Positions 1-6,420 are shown, counted from the stretch's first letter. The stretch is DNA of 8,870 nucleotides from Candidatus Adiutrix sp. (GCA_031273445.1 JAISRV010000350.1:1-8870); one strand, 5' to 3'. Numbers and translations: made by a program. Notes: generated by a model from the sequence alone, not told the origin.

Positions 1-220
1 CGACCGCCAGGCCGGTGTCCTGGCAGAGGGGCATCATTTTTTCCCGGGCGACGGCCGCGTTGGCCAGAAGCGTGGACAGAACTTCGCGCCCCAGAGGGTT
101 GGATTCGATCTTTTCCGCCTCCGTCAGGGCCTTTCTGATGTCTTCGCCGATGAGGCAATTGGATGAAACGCACATTTCGCTGACGGCTTCGGTTATTTTG
201 TCGCATGATATCTCGCGAAT
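1..220 (-). CDS. Class I fumarate hydratase / L-tartrate dehydratase alpha subunit, N-terminal part (cut by window edge)
   Basis: The reverse strand encodes 73 residues before the window ends, beginning IREISCDKITEAV and ending MPLCQDTGLAV. The family normally starts MREI..D.I...V..LC..AN and carries the PLCQDTG motif, whose Cys (residue 66 here) is a known ligand of the catalytic [4Fe-4S] cluster. The enzyme reversibly hydrates fumarate to malate or dehydrates tartrate in the cytoplasm; the fragment cannot separate these. No ATG, GTG or TTG lies at the position matching the family Met. The aligned codon is ATT (218-220), preceded by AAGGCGGG at Shine-Dalgarno distance. The alternative is TTG at 236-238, but the predicted transcript would start only about 3 nt before it and no Shine-Dalgarno precedes it. 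The gene is divergent from the glycyl radical operon. Family call is firm; the start codon is an inference. Confidence 0.85.
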   Translation of the reverse strand, partial: MREISCDKITEAVSEMCVSSNCLIGEDIRKALTEAEKIESNPLGREVLSTLLANAAVAREKMMPLCQDTGLAV

Positions 221-247
221 CGTCCCGCCTTCTGGCAAAATATATTA

Positions 248-276
248 ATTTTACCATTAAATATTTGTATTTGCAA
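248..276 (-). promoter_or_regulatory. Sigma-70-type promoter of the fumarase-like gene
   Basis: On the reverse strand TTGCAA (276-271) and TAAAAT (253-248) are separated by exactly 17 bp. Transcription would begin near position 241. That leaves about 20 nt before the proposed ATT start, enough room for the AAGG Shine-Dalgarno. The spacer is AT-rich. Identified by eye only. Confidence 0.6.
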
Positions 277-291
277 GTTATTTTGAAGGTC

Positions 292-320
292 TTGCCATTT
301 TCGGGTTTGTACGCTATAAT
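292..320 (+). promoter_or_regulatory. Promoter of the glycyl radical enzyme operon
   Basis: TTGCCA (292-297), a 17-bp spacer and a perfect TATAAT (315-320) form a strong sigma-70-type promoter. The expected start site is about 327, giving a leader of about 70 nt before the ATG at 396. The -10 hexamer is also the outer end of the long inverted repeat at 315-367, so a protein bound there would compete directly with RNA polymerase. Confidence 0.7.
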
Positions 321-367
321 TTTTAAAAATACGTTATAACGCATACAAGGTATTTTTAAAAATTATA
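315..367. promoter_or_regulatory. Long inverted repeat with twin 12-bp palindromes, probable operator
   Basis: The arms TATAATTTTTAAAAATAC (315-332) and GTATTTTTAAAAATTATA (350-367) are perfect 18-bp inverted repeats around 17 nt. Each arm holds the 12-bp palindrome ATTTTTAAAAAT (319-330 and 352-363), with centres 33 bp apart, about three helical turns. The centre holds another palindrome, CGTTATAACG (332-341). Further out, TTGTACGC (307-314) and GCATACAA (341-348) are inverted with one mismatch. The block spans about -12 to +41 of the predicted promoter, a typical repressor location. The XRE-cupin protein of the same operon is the obvious candidate ligand, but this is inferred. As RNA it could also form a leader hairpin. 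Confidence 0.75.
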
Positions 368-395
368 AGGACTCGAACCTAAAGAGAGGCGCAAC

Positions 396-2768
396 ATGAG
401 CATCACCGCCAGAATTGAACGACTGCGGCAGAACTATATCCGCTCCAAGCCGTCCATCTGTCATGAGCGGGCCCGCATTTTCACGGAGTCGCACAAACGC
501 TCCGAGGGGCGTCCTTTGCCTGTCCGCCGGGCGCAGGCGCTCTATGATTTCTGCAGCGAGTTTGACGGGCCTATTTTTGACGACGAACTCATTGTCGGCG
601 CCACAGGCAAATTCCGCAAAAGCGGCATCCTGACCCCGGAGTTTTCCTGGATGTGGGTGGATCGGGAAATGGACTTCTTCGACAAGCGCCCGCAGGACCC
701 TTATGAAATGACCGACGAACAGCGCGCCTTCGTCCGCGGGGAGATATTCCCTTATTGGAAAGGGCGGTCGCTGGAAGAAGCCTTTCTGGCGCGGCTTCCC
801 CGGGAAAGCCTGTCCATAGCCGTGGATTCCGGCGTCGTGGACAACGACTCCAAATGGCGGCAGGCGGTGGGGGAGATCACGCCCGACTATCAGGACGTGC
901 TTTTTCCCAAAGGCTTAGCCGGCGTGAAAGGAGAAGCGGAAGCTCATCTGGCCGCCCTCTCCCCGGCCAGGGCGGAGGATCTGGACAAAATCGTCTTCTA
1001 TGAGTCCGTCATTATCGCCTGTGAGGCCGTCATCGTCTTGGCCCGCAAATATGCCCGGAAAGCCCGGGCTCTGGCGGCCGTCGAAAAAGATGCGGCCCGG
1101 GCAAAGGAACTGCTGGCCATTTCTGAGGTCTGCCGCCGCGTGCCGGCCGAACCGCCCCGCTCGTTTCACGAGGCCGTGCAGTTCGTCTGGTTCATTCAGC
1201 TTGGGGGCATCCTGTCGGAAAACCCGCTGGCTCTGAATCTGGGCCGTTTTGACCAGTATATGCACCCTTACTACATGGCCGACCGGAAGAAAGGCCTTCT
1301 GAGCGAAGAGCAGGCGCAGGAGCTGGTGGAAGCTCTGTGGCTCAAGCTCTCGGAGTGGGTGTGGACCATATCCGCCAACACGGCCGACTTTTTTGCCGGG
1401 TATAATCAGTTTCAGAACCTGACGGTGGGCGGCCGCACCCGCGACGGTTTCGACGCCGCCAACGACCTTTCCTACCTCTGCCTGCGCGCTACCGACAGCG
1501 TCCGCACGCACCAGCCGGGCTTGAGCGTGCGCATCCACAGCGACTGCCCGCAGGAATTTCTGGACGCCGTGTGCGACCTTGTCGGCCAAGGCACGGGCTT
1601 TCCCGCCATCCACAACGATCAGGCCGGAACGCAGATGCTTCTGCAGGCCGGCTACGAGCCGGAAGACGCGCGCGACTGGAGCAACTGCGGCTGCGTTGTG
1701 CCGCATTTCCGCAAAACCGGCGAATGGACCTCGGCCGTCAACGTCAACTTCGGCGCCGCTCTCGAATACGCCCTCAATGAAGGCAAAAGCCGCCTGACCG
1801 GCGAATTGATGGGGCGGCCCTGCCGCCCGGTTTCGGAATACGCCTCCTATGAGGAAGTGGAAAAAGCTTTTCTGGATCAACTGGCCAACCTGGTCCGTCA
1901 TTCGGTGATCTCCACGCTGACGGCGCAAAAGCTGCACGCCCGGCTTGCGCCGCGCCCCTTCCTCTCCGCCTGCGTCGACGGCTGTCTGGAGAAAGGGCTG
2001 GATCTCAGCGTCGGCGGCGCGCACTACAACGTCGGCCCTGTTTTGACCGGCATCGGCCTCGCGGTGGCGGCAAATTCACTGGCGGCCGTCCGCAAGCTGG
2101 TCTTTGACGACGGCGCGGCGAGTCTTGAAGAGCTGAACAAGGCCCTGAACGACGACTGGGAAGGCCATGACCGCCTGCGCCGGATGGCGCTGGCGGCGCC
2201 CAAATACGGCAATGACGACAAGTACGTCGACGATATCGCGGTGGCCGTGTCCAATTTCTACTACCGGGCCGCGCGCGGCTATAAGGATATTTTCGGCTCT
2301 CCGTTCAACTCCGCCTTCATGGGCATTTCCAACTACATTCCGGCGGGCCGCGTGGTCGGCGCCACCCCCTGCGGGCGCAAAGCCGGCCGGCCTTTGAGCG
2401 AAGGGGTTTCCCCCTTTGCCGGAAGCGACACGGTCAGCCCCCTGGCCACCATGCGTTCCAGCGCCAAGGTCAACCACGACGTGCACACCGGCGGCACCCT
2501 GCTCAACCTCAGGCTGAGCCCGGAGTTGACGGCCACGAAGCGAGGAAAACGCAACCTCGGGAACATGCTGCGGGCCTATTTTTCGCTCGGCGCCTTCCAT
2601 GTGCAGTTCAACACGGTCTCCACGGAAACTCTGCGCCGGGCCCAGGCCGACCCGGAAATGTACAGGGACATGCTGGTGCGCGTCGCCGGCTACAGCACGC
2701 AGTTCGTGAATCTCTCGCCGGAAATGCAGGAGGCCATCATTGAGCGCACCGTCCACGCCGCCATGTAG
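396..2768 (+). CDS. Glycyl radical enzyme (pyruvate formate-lyase-like), substrate unknown
   Basis: This 790-residue protein has the usual layout and length of PFL-like glycyl radical enzymes. The N-terminal domain starts with the family-like run CHERARIFTESHKRSEG (22-38). RTHQPGLSVRIH (370-381) lies ahead of the active-site loop with Cys433 in NCGCVVPHF. The C-terminal glycyl loop is VRVAGYSTQFVNL, with Gly765 as the radical site. In the family, the activase-made Gly radical oxidises the Cys to a thiyl that attacks the substrate. Diol, choline, isethionate and hydroxyproline enzymes and hydroxyphenylacetate decarboxylase carry Glu two residues after the Cys. Here that residue is Val435, so a dehydratase or eliminase role is unlikely. 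A decarboxylase-like, fumarate-adding or new C-C chemistry is possible. No small decarboxylase subunit and no microcompartment genes are adjacent. The ATG has GAGAGG six nt upstream. Class is certain; the reaction is not. Confidence 0.95.
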   Translation: MSITARIERLRQNYIRSKPSICHERARIFTESHKRSEGRPLPVRRAQALYDFCSEFDGPIFDDELIVGATGKFRKSGILTPEFSWMWVDREMDFFDKRPQDPYEMTDEQRAFVRGEIFPYWKGRSLEEAFLARLPRESLSIAVDSGVVDNDSKWRQAVGEITPDYQDVLFPKGLAGVKGEAEAHLAALSPARAEDLDKIVFYESVIIACEAVIVLARKYARKARALAAVEKDAARAKELLAISEVCRRVPAEPPRSFHEAVQFVWFIQLGGILSENPLALNLGRFDQYMHPYYMADRKKGLLSEEQAQELVEALWLKLSEWVWTISANTADFFAGYNQFQNLTVGGRTRDGFDAANDLSYLCLRATDSVRTHQPGLSVRIHSDCPQEFLDAVCDLVGQGTGFPAIHNDQAGTQMLLQAGYEPEDARDWSNCGCVVPHFRKTGEWTSAVNVNFGAALEYALNEGKSRLTGELMGRPCRPVSEYASYEEVEKAFLDQLANLVRHSVISTLTAQKLHARLAPRPFLSACVDGCLEKGLDLSVGGAHYNVGPVLTGIGLAVAANSLAAVRKLVFDDGAASLEELNKALNDDWEGHDRLRRMALAAPKYGNDDKYVDDIAVAVSNFYYRAARGYKDIFGSPFNSAFMGISNYIPAGRVVGATPCGRKAGRPLSEGVSPFAGSDTVSPLATMRSSAKVNHDVHTGGTLLNLRLSPELTATKRGKRNLGNMLRAYFSLGAFHVQFNTVSTETLRRAQADPEMYRDMLVRVAGYSTQFVNLSPEMQEAIIERTVHAAM
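2728..2742 (+). promoter_or_regulatory. Shine-Dalgarno and TTG start of the activase gene inside the enzyme gene
   Basis: A perfect AGGAGG (2728-2733) lies inside the last codons of the glycyl radical enzyme gene, six nt before TTG at 2740. This fixes the activase start 29 nt before the upstream stop codon, and suggests translational coupling. The later in-frame candidates TTG 2803 and ATG 2809 have only GGGAG at 2786-2790, 12 and 18 nt away, and would remove residues that align with the family N-terminus. Confidence 0.75.
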
Positions 2769-3687
2769 CCGCAGCCGGGAGACGCGGGAGACGGGCGCTG
2801 TTTTGCAGATGCAGAGTTTTTCCGTGAACGACGGAGAAGGCATCCGCACGGTCATCTTTCTGCCCGGCTGCCCGTTGCGCTGCCGCTGGTGCGCCAACCC
2901 GGAGGCCTGGACCGCCTCGCCCAAGCTCGCGGTCAGCCACGCGAAATGCATAGGCTGCGGGGCCTGTGAAGCCGCCTGCCCCGCCTCTCTCTTCCCGCCG
3001 CGCCTGGAGAGCCCGGCCGCTTCGGGCTGCTCGGTCTGCGGCGCCTGCGTGAAAGTCTGCCCCGCGGGCGCGCTGAAAATTCTTATTCAGGAAATGAGCG
3101 TGGCCGAGGCGGCGCGCCGGGTGGAGCGGGACGCCCTGTTTTTTCGTTATTCCGGCGGCGGCGTCACTTTTTCCGGCGGCGAACCCACGGCGCAGGCCGG
3201 CTTTCTCCGTGCCCTCGCGCGCGAGTTCGACAGCCGCGGCTTCGACATGGCCCTGGAAACCTGCGGCTTTTTCGTCTGGGATGAGGTTGAGGACGTTCTG
3301 GCCCTGATGAGCCATGTGTTTTATGACCTCAAACACATGGATGCCGCCGTGCACCGGGAGCTCACCGGGGCGCCCAATGAGCTGATACTGGAAAACTGCC
3401 GGCGCCTCTCCAGGCTGGGCATTCCGATCACCGTGCGCATCCCCGTTATTAAAGCGGTGAACGACACAAAGGAAAATCTTGAGGCCGTCTGTCGCTTCAT
3501 GACGGAGAATCTGCCCGGCGCGTCAATTGAACTATTGCCCTACCATGATTTCGGCCGGGAAAAATATCGCGCCGTCGGCCTGGCGAATCAGCGCCATGAC
3601 GGATACGTCAGGCCGGAGGCCCACGAAATGGAAGCGGCGGAAGACCTGTTCCGCCGGCGGGGGACGACCGTCGTCCGCTACCGTTGA
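2740..3687 (+). CDS. Glycyl radical enzyme activating enzyme (radical SAM, two extra 4Fe-4S clusters)
   Basis: This 315-residue protein reductively cleaves S-adenosylmethionine and uses the deoxyadenosyl radical to abstract hydrogen from the glycyl loop of the upstream enzyme. The radical SAM triad CX3CX2C is Cys44, Cys48 and Cys51, in PGCPLRCRWCANPE, after the family-typical SFSVNDGEGIRT. An inserted ferredoxin-like domain has CIGCGACEAAC (Cys70, 73, 76, 80) and CSVCGACVKVC (Cys97, 100, 103, 107), both CX2CX2CX3C. This places it with activases of the lyases and dehydratases rather than the short PFL activase. The SAM-binding motif SGGEPT is at 145-150. The gene overlaps the enzyme gene by 29 nt, as expected for a dedicated partner. 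The N-terminal 18 residues are basic, lie outside the family core and depend on the TTG start being right. Confidence 0.95.
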   Translation: MSAPSTPPCSRSRETRETGAVLQMQSFSVNDGEGIRTVIFLPGCPLRCRWCANPEAWTASPKLAVSHAKCIGCGACEAACPASLFPPRLESPAASGCSVCGACVKVCPAGALKILIQEMSVAEAARRVERDALFFRYSGGGVTFSGGEPTAQAGFLRALAREFDSRGFDMALETCGFFVWDEVEDVLALMSHVFYDLKHMDAAVHRELTGAPNELILENCRRLSRLGIPITVRIPVIKAVNDTKENLEAVCRFMTENLPGASIELLPYHDFGREKYRAVGLANQRHDGYVRPEAHEMEAAEDLFRRRGTTVVRYR

Positions 3688-3710
3688 CGCAGCGTCAGGA
3701 GAAGCCGGTT

Positions 3711-4259
3711 ATGAACGGAACGCCGCCGAACATCGGTTCGGCCGTCAAAAAAGCGCGGCGAAAACTAGGCCTGAGCCTTGATGAAACAGCCCGGCTCACC
3801 GGGGTGAGCAAGGCCATGCTCGGCCAGATCGAGCGCGGCGAATCCAGCCCCACGGTTTCCACGCTCTGGAAAATATCGACCGGCCTGCGCCTCACCTTTT
3901 CCGCGCTGCTCGACTCCGCTTCCACAACCTACGCTCCGTCTTCCCTGGAAGCCATGCGGCCCATGCGGGAAGAAAACGGGGCCATGCTTCTCTACAACGT
4001 TTTCCCCTTTGAGCCGGCCGCCGGCTTCGAGATTTTCACCATCAAGCTCATGCCGGGCTGCCGTTATCACTCCCCTTCGCACGTCAACGTGGCCGAGGAA
4101 TACATCATAGTCGCCGAAGGCGGCCTTGAGCTTACCGTCGGCCGCCAGGTTTTCGTCCTGACGAAAGGCATGACCATAAAGTTCAAGGGCGACGAACAGC
4201 ATGCCTACGCCAACCCCTATCAGGAAACCGTCGTCTTCCAGAACATCATCCGCTACTGA
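3711..4259 (+). CDS. XRE-family regulator with C-terminal cupin domain
   Basis: This 182-residue protein joins an XRE helix-turn-helix (about residues 8-62: KKARRKLGLSLDETARLTGVS, then KAMLGQIERGESSPTVSTLWKI) to a cupin_2 sensor (about 105-180, with GCRYHSPSHVNVAEE and GDEQHAYANP). His120, His124, Glu129 or Glu130 and His164 fall where cupins hold a metal. Such proteins are cytoplasmic transcription factors that bind a small ligand or metal in the cupin. The start is ATG 3711, with AGGAG (3697-3701) nine nt upstream. A TTG at 3684, overlapping the activase stop, would add nine residues without a better Shine-Dalgarno. It is 23 nt behind the activase, so it is probably the operon's own regulator, sensing the enzyme's substrate or product. 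The proposed target is the palindromic region at 315-367. Confidence 0.92.
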   Translation: MNGTPPNIGSAVKKARRKLGLSLDETARLTGVSKAMLGQIERGESSPTVSTLWKISTGLRLTFSALLDSASTTYAPSSLEAMRPMREENGAMLLYNVFPFEPAAGFEIFTIKLMPGCRYHSPSHVNVAEEYIIVAEGGLELTVGRQVFVLTKGMTIKFKGDEQHAYANPYQETVVFQNIIRY

Positions 4260-4324
4260 AAGCCGACGACGACCGGCCAGGCCGTCGCGGATATCGCCTC
4301 CACGATCGCGGGTAGCGGCCTCTG

Positions 4325-4385
4325 AAAAATATTTTAAAAACAGCTAAAAAAACAGCTTGACATCGCCGTTCGCCGGGTGTAATCT
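4325..4385 (+). promoter_or_regulatory. Strong promoter with A-tract upstream element, RRM gene
   Basis: A perfect -35 TTGACA (4357-4362), a 17-bp spacer and TAATCT (4380-4385) make a near-consensus sigma-70 promoter. Immediately upstream is an A/T-tract region (4325-4356) that could act as an UP element. It includes AAAAACAGCT repeated at 4336-4345 and 4348-4357, and the second copy runs into the -35. The start site would be about 4392. That leaves a leader of about 110 nt, ending in a pyrimidine-rich stretch (about 4447-4486), before the ATG at 4502. Only a weak imperfect hairpin (4279-4321), without a T-run, separates it from the regulator gene. Confidence 0.8.
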
Positions 4386-4501
4386 AGCCACACTTCAAAC
4401 GGTGGCGCAGTATTTGTAGTAATGACTTCGCATGTGCTTAGACCCATTTCTCAATTTTACCAGCCCACAATCATTTCTCACTTTCCATGGAGTTTAATCA
4501 C

Positions 4502-4798
4502 ATGACCGTTTCCCTTTATGTCGGCAATCTTCCTTTTTCCATTGATCAGGCCGGCCTCGAAGCCCTTTTCGCCCCTTATGGCGAAGTCGTCTCCGCCAAC
4601 GTCATCTCCGACCGCGAAACCGGCCGCTCACGCGGCTTCGGCTTTGTGGAAATGGAAGATTCCGCAGCCCGCACGGCCATATCTTCCTTGGACGGCCGCG
4701 AACACAACGGCCGCACCCTCAGGGTCAACGAAGCCCAGAAACGCGACAATCATAGCGGCGGCAACGGCGGCGGCGGCGGCCGTTCACGTCGTTACTAA
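4502..4798 (+). CDS. Small RNA-binding protein, single RRM domain with Gly-rich tail
   Basis: This 98-residue protein is one RNA recognition motif. RNP2 is LYVGNL (5-10) and RNP1 is RGFGFVEM (44-51); the aromatic residues Tyr6, Phe46 and Phe48 are the usual RNA-stacking positions. After the domain (about 1-80) comes a short tail, SGGNGGGGGRSRRY, like that of the small RRM proteins of cyanobacteria and deltaproteobacteria, several of which are cold-induced. It probably binds single-stranded RNA in the cytoplasm as a chaperone; its targets cannot be read from sequence. The start is ATG 4502 with TGGAG nine nt upstream. ATG 4487 would place that Shine-Dalgarno inside the gene and adds MEFNH, which is not part of the domain. 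It is a single-gene unit with its own promoter and terminator. Confidence 0.93.
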   Translation: MTVSLYVGNLPFSIDQAGLEALFAPYGEVVSANVISDRETGRSRGFGFVEMEDSAARTAISSLDGREHNGRTLRVNEAQKRDNHSGGNGGGGGRSRRY

Positions 4799-4827
4799 AA
4801 ATCAGTTTTCGTTTTTTAGCCTACACT

Positions 4828-4870
4828 AAAAAAGCCGCGGCGCGAGTTTTGCTCGCGTTGCGGCTTTTTT
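4828..4870. terminator. Bidirectional rho-independent terminator
   Basis: The left arm (4828-4846) reads AAAAAAGCCGCGGCGCGAG and pairs with the right arm ending TTGCGGCTTTTTT (to 4870) around a TTTT loop. The stem is about 19 bp, including two G-T wobble pairs. It is flanked by A6 on one side and T6 on the other, so it can end transcription of the RRM gene rightward and of the deoxyribosyltransferase-like gene leftward. Confidence 0.92.
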
Positions 4871-4912
4871 GTCGTCGCCCCGCAAGAGAAAGCCGCTGAA
4901 GCCGGCTTGGAC

Positions 4913-5335
4913 TCAGAGATAGATGGCGCGATTTTTGCACCTGTCCACCAGAGCCAGGCACTCTTTGACGTCGGCGGCCCAAAAGGTCGCGGCGCGGGCC
5001 AGAATCAGCCCCGGCTTTTCCGTGGGCGCGGCCAGGCCTATTATCGGCACGCCCGCCGAATAGGCCATGCCCACTTCGCAGGCGGCGTCCTGCCCGGAAG
5101 GGCCCAGATAGATCAACAGGTCGGCTTCGGCGCAGGCTTTGGCGCAAAAGGCGAAGATGTCGCCGCGCTCATCGGAGTCGAGAGCGGCGCGGCGTTCTTC
5201 CGGCGAGAGGTTTTCGGCCAGCGGCGGGGCCAGGGTCGTCCAGTCCAGAACCTTATGGCCGGCCTCGATCAGGGCGTCGCGCAGAAGCTGCGTCGCATGC
5301 ATGTTGCGGGCGCTGGAAGCGATATAGATGTTCAT
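4913..5335 (-). CDS. Nucleoside 2-deoxyribosyltransferase-like protein
   Basis: This 140-residue Rossmann-like protein begins MNIYIASSARN, has a middle segment CAEADLLIYLGPSGQDAACEVGMAYSAGVPIIGL (68-101) and ends with a short helix region. This matches the compact nucleoside 2-deoxyribosyltransferase-like family. Glu87 in ACEVGMA sits where the catalytic nucleophile of true enzymes lies. Members cleave or transfer N-glycosidic bonds of nucleosides or nucleotides in salvage and clean-up; many small ones are uncharacterised, so the substrate is open. The start is ATG at 5333-5335, with AAGGAA (5347-5342) six nt upstream. A longer frame reaching 5395 has no Shine-Dalgarno and adds residues outside the fold. 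It converges on the RRM gene across the shared terminator and seems to be a single-gene unit. Confidence 0.72.
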   Translation of the reverse strand: MNIYIASSARNMHATQLLRDALIEAGHKVLDWTTLAPPLAENLSPEERRAALDSDERGDIFAFCAKACAEADLLIYLGPSGQDAACEVGMAYSAGVPIIGLAAPTEKPGLILARAATFWAADVKECLALVDRCKNRAIYL

Positions 5336-5421
5336 CGAAAATTCCTTGTCTGAAAAATGAATTTTTCGCGGGTCATAGACCGGGCTATTAAACATCGCCA
5401 GGCCTTGGCGGCGAAAGTATT

Positions 5422-5447
5422 GTGATTTCGGGCTTTGACGAAATCAC
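5422..5447. repeat. 9-bp inverted repeat between two leftward genes
   Basis: GTGATTTCG (5422-5430) and CGAAATCAC (5439-5447) are perfect inverted repeats around 8 nt. The site lies 32 nt past the stop of the DUF1848 gene and about 90 nt before the deoxyribosyltransferase-like gene, both leftward. No T-run follows on either strand, so it is either a weak terminator or attenuator, or an operator for the downstream gene. No convincing promoter was seen nearby. Confidence 0.45.
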
Positions 5448-5478
5448 GCTCAATATGTTCATTCGGCGAGTCAAGCGC

Positions 5479-6420
5479 TCACGGAGCTTCCGGCGGGCCG
5501 TAAAGGCGGCCTTGGGCCTCTTTCTGCGACGGCTTGGTGCGGTCGCTGATAATTTCAGTCCCCTTGGGGGCGCCGGTCAGCATCGGCGCGGCCGGATCAT
5601 GGGCCGCCAGCCGGCGGCGCGCCCTGGCCTCGCTGACGGTCGCGTAGCAATAGACGCAGCCGTGGGCGCAGGTGTCGTAAACGCCGATATCGACGCTTTC
5701 GATGCAGCGGCATATAGCCGGCTGGCCCGGATCTTTTTTTGCTTTGATGGGCCAGCCGATGATTGCCTCTATTTTACCGCGGTCGATGCAGGAACCGTGG
5801 TTCAGACCCAGAGACCGCAGATCCCGTTTGCCCGTGCAGCTGAACAGGGGGATATGGTGTTCGGCGGCCACGGCCGCGAGTTTCGGGGCCATTTCCCTGA
5901 TCAGCCGCTCGTCCATTTCCTGTACCCGGGCAGACAGGCGCGCATAGCTTTTGACGAAATTGACTATGCAGCGCTCGGTGTAGCCGCCAAGCCGGCGGCA
6001 TAAGGCGCCGAACCGATCCAGATGCCACTGAACCGGGCGGGCGGCGTCGACGGCGATGGGGTCGAAGCGCCAATCCACCCGTTTGGGGCCAAGACGGTCG
6101 GCCAGCCTTTGAAAGGTCGTGACGACCTCTTCTTTAGGCGGCAAAAATTTTTCCAGCTCCGGGCCGTAAGCCGTCACGGTGAAGGAAAAGTAGTAACGGT
6201 AGCCCAGGGCGTCCAGGGCGTCAAGCTTGTCCAGCATCGGCTCGGGGTTTTTGGTCCAGAAAACGAGGGCGTCCACATTGTCCGGCGAAAGGCGCGCCCG
6301 CCCCAGCCGCGCGGCGTTGCGCGGGTGAGGCGTCAGGGCCGAGCCCGCGGCCAGACGCTTCAACAGCCATTCGGAGTAAAAAGCCGGGATGTCCGTCCTG
6401 CGGCTGGCGCTGATGATCAT
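5479..6420 (-). CDS. DUF1848 family protein with C-terminal CX3CX2C motif
   Basis: This 313-residue protein matches the DUF1848 family from its first residues (MIISASRRTDIPAFYSEW). Other marks are VFWTKNPEPML (53-63), YYFSFTVTAYG (76-86) and VDWRFDPIAV (115-124). The C-terminal part is Cys-rich: Cys195, Cys211, CRC (237-239), and YDTCAHGCVYCYA with Cys251, Cys255 and Cys258, spaced like the radical SAM CX3CX2C cluster motif. The family is of unknown function; an Fe-S cluster and SAM chemistry on a TIM-barrel-like fold is an inference. I start at ATG 6418-6420, which matches the family N-terminus, although the upstream GGGG is a poor Shine-Dalgarno. TTG at 6475-6477 would add 19 Arg/Pro-rich residues. 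After residue 275 the tail is polar and low in conservation signals. It is divergent from the nitroreductase gene. Confidence 0.85.
   Translation of the reverse strand: MIISASRRTDIPAFYSEWLLKRLAAGSALTPHPRNAARLGRARLSPDNVDALVFWTKNPEPMLDKLDALDALGYRYYFSFTVTAYGPELEKFLPPKEEVVTTFQRLADRLGPKRVDWRFDPIAVDAARPVQWHLDRFGALCRRLGGYTERCIVNFVKSYARLSARVQEMDERLIREMAPKLAAVAAEHHIPLFSCTGKRDLRSLGLNHGSCIDRGKIEAIIGWPIKAKKDPGQPAICRCIESVDIGVYDTCAHGCVYCYATVSEARARRRLAAHDPAAPMLTGAPKGTEIISDRTKPSQKEAQGRLYGPPEAP

Noticed and set aside
15..248. Rightward 77-residue open frame
   Set aside because: It is the antisense of the fumarase/tartrate dehydratase N-terminus, which has clear family motifs.
915..2024. Leftward 369-residue open frame inside the glycyl radical enzyme gene
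   Set aside because: It has no recognisable motifs, and the opposite strand carries a certain 790-residue enzyme; it is a GC-rich shadow.
2076..2951. Leftward 291-residue open frame spanning the enzyme-activase junction
   Set aside because: It crosses two well-supported rightward genes and shows no domain pattern.
396..3687. Naming the pair as choline lyase, propanediol dehydratase or isethionate lyase
   Set aside because: The Glu required two residues after the catalytic Cys is Val, and no matching pathway genes lie nearby.
4279..4321. Possible terminator after the XRE-cupin gene
   Set aside because: AGGCCG.CGCG can pair with CGCG....CGGCCT only with a bulge and a long loop, and no T-run follows; too weak to call.
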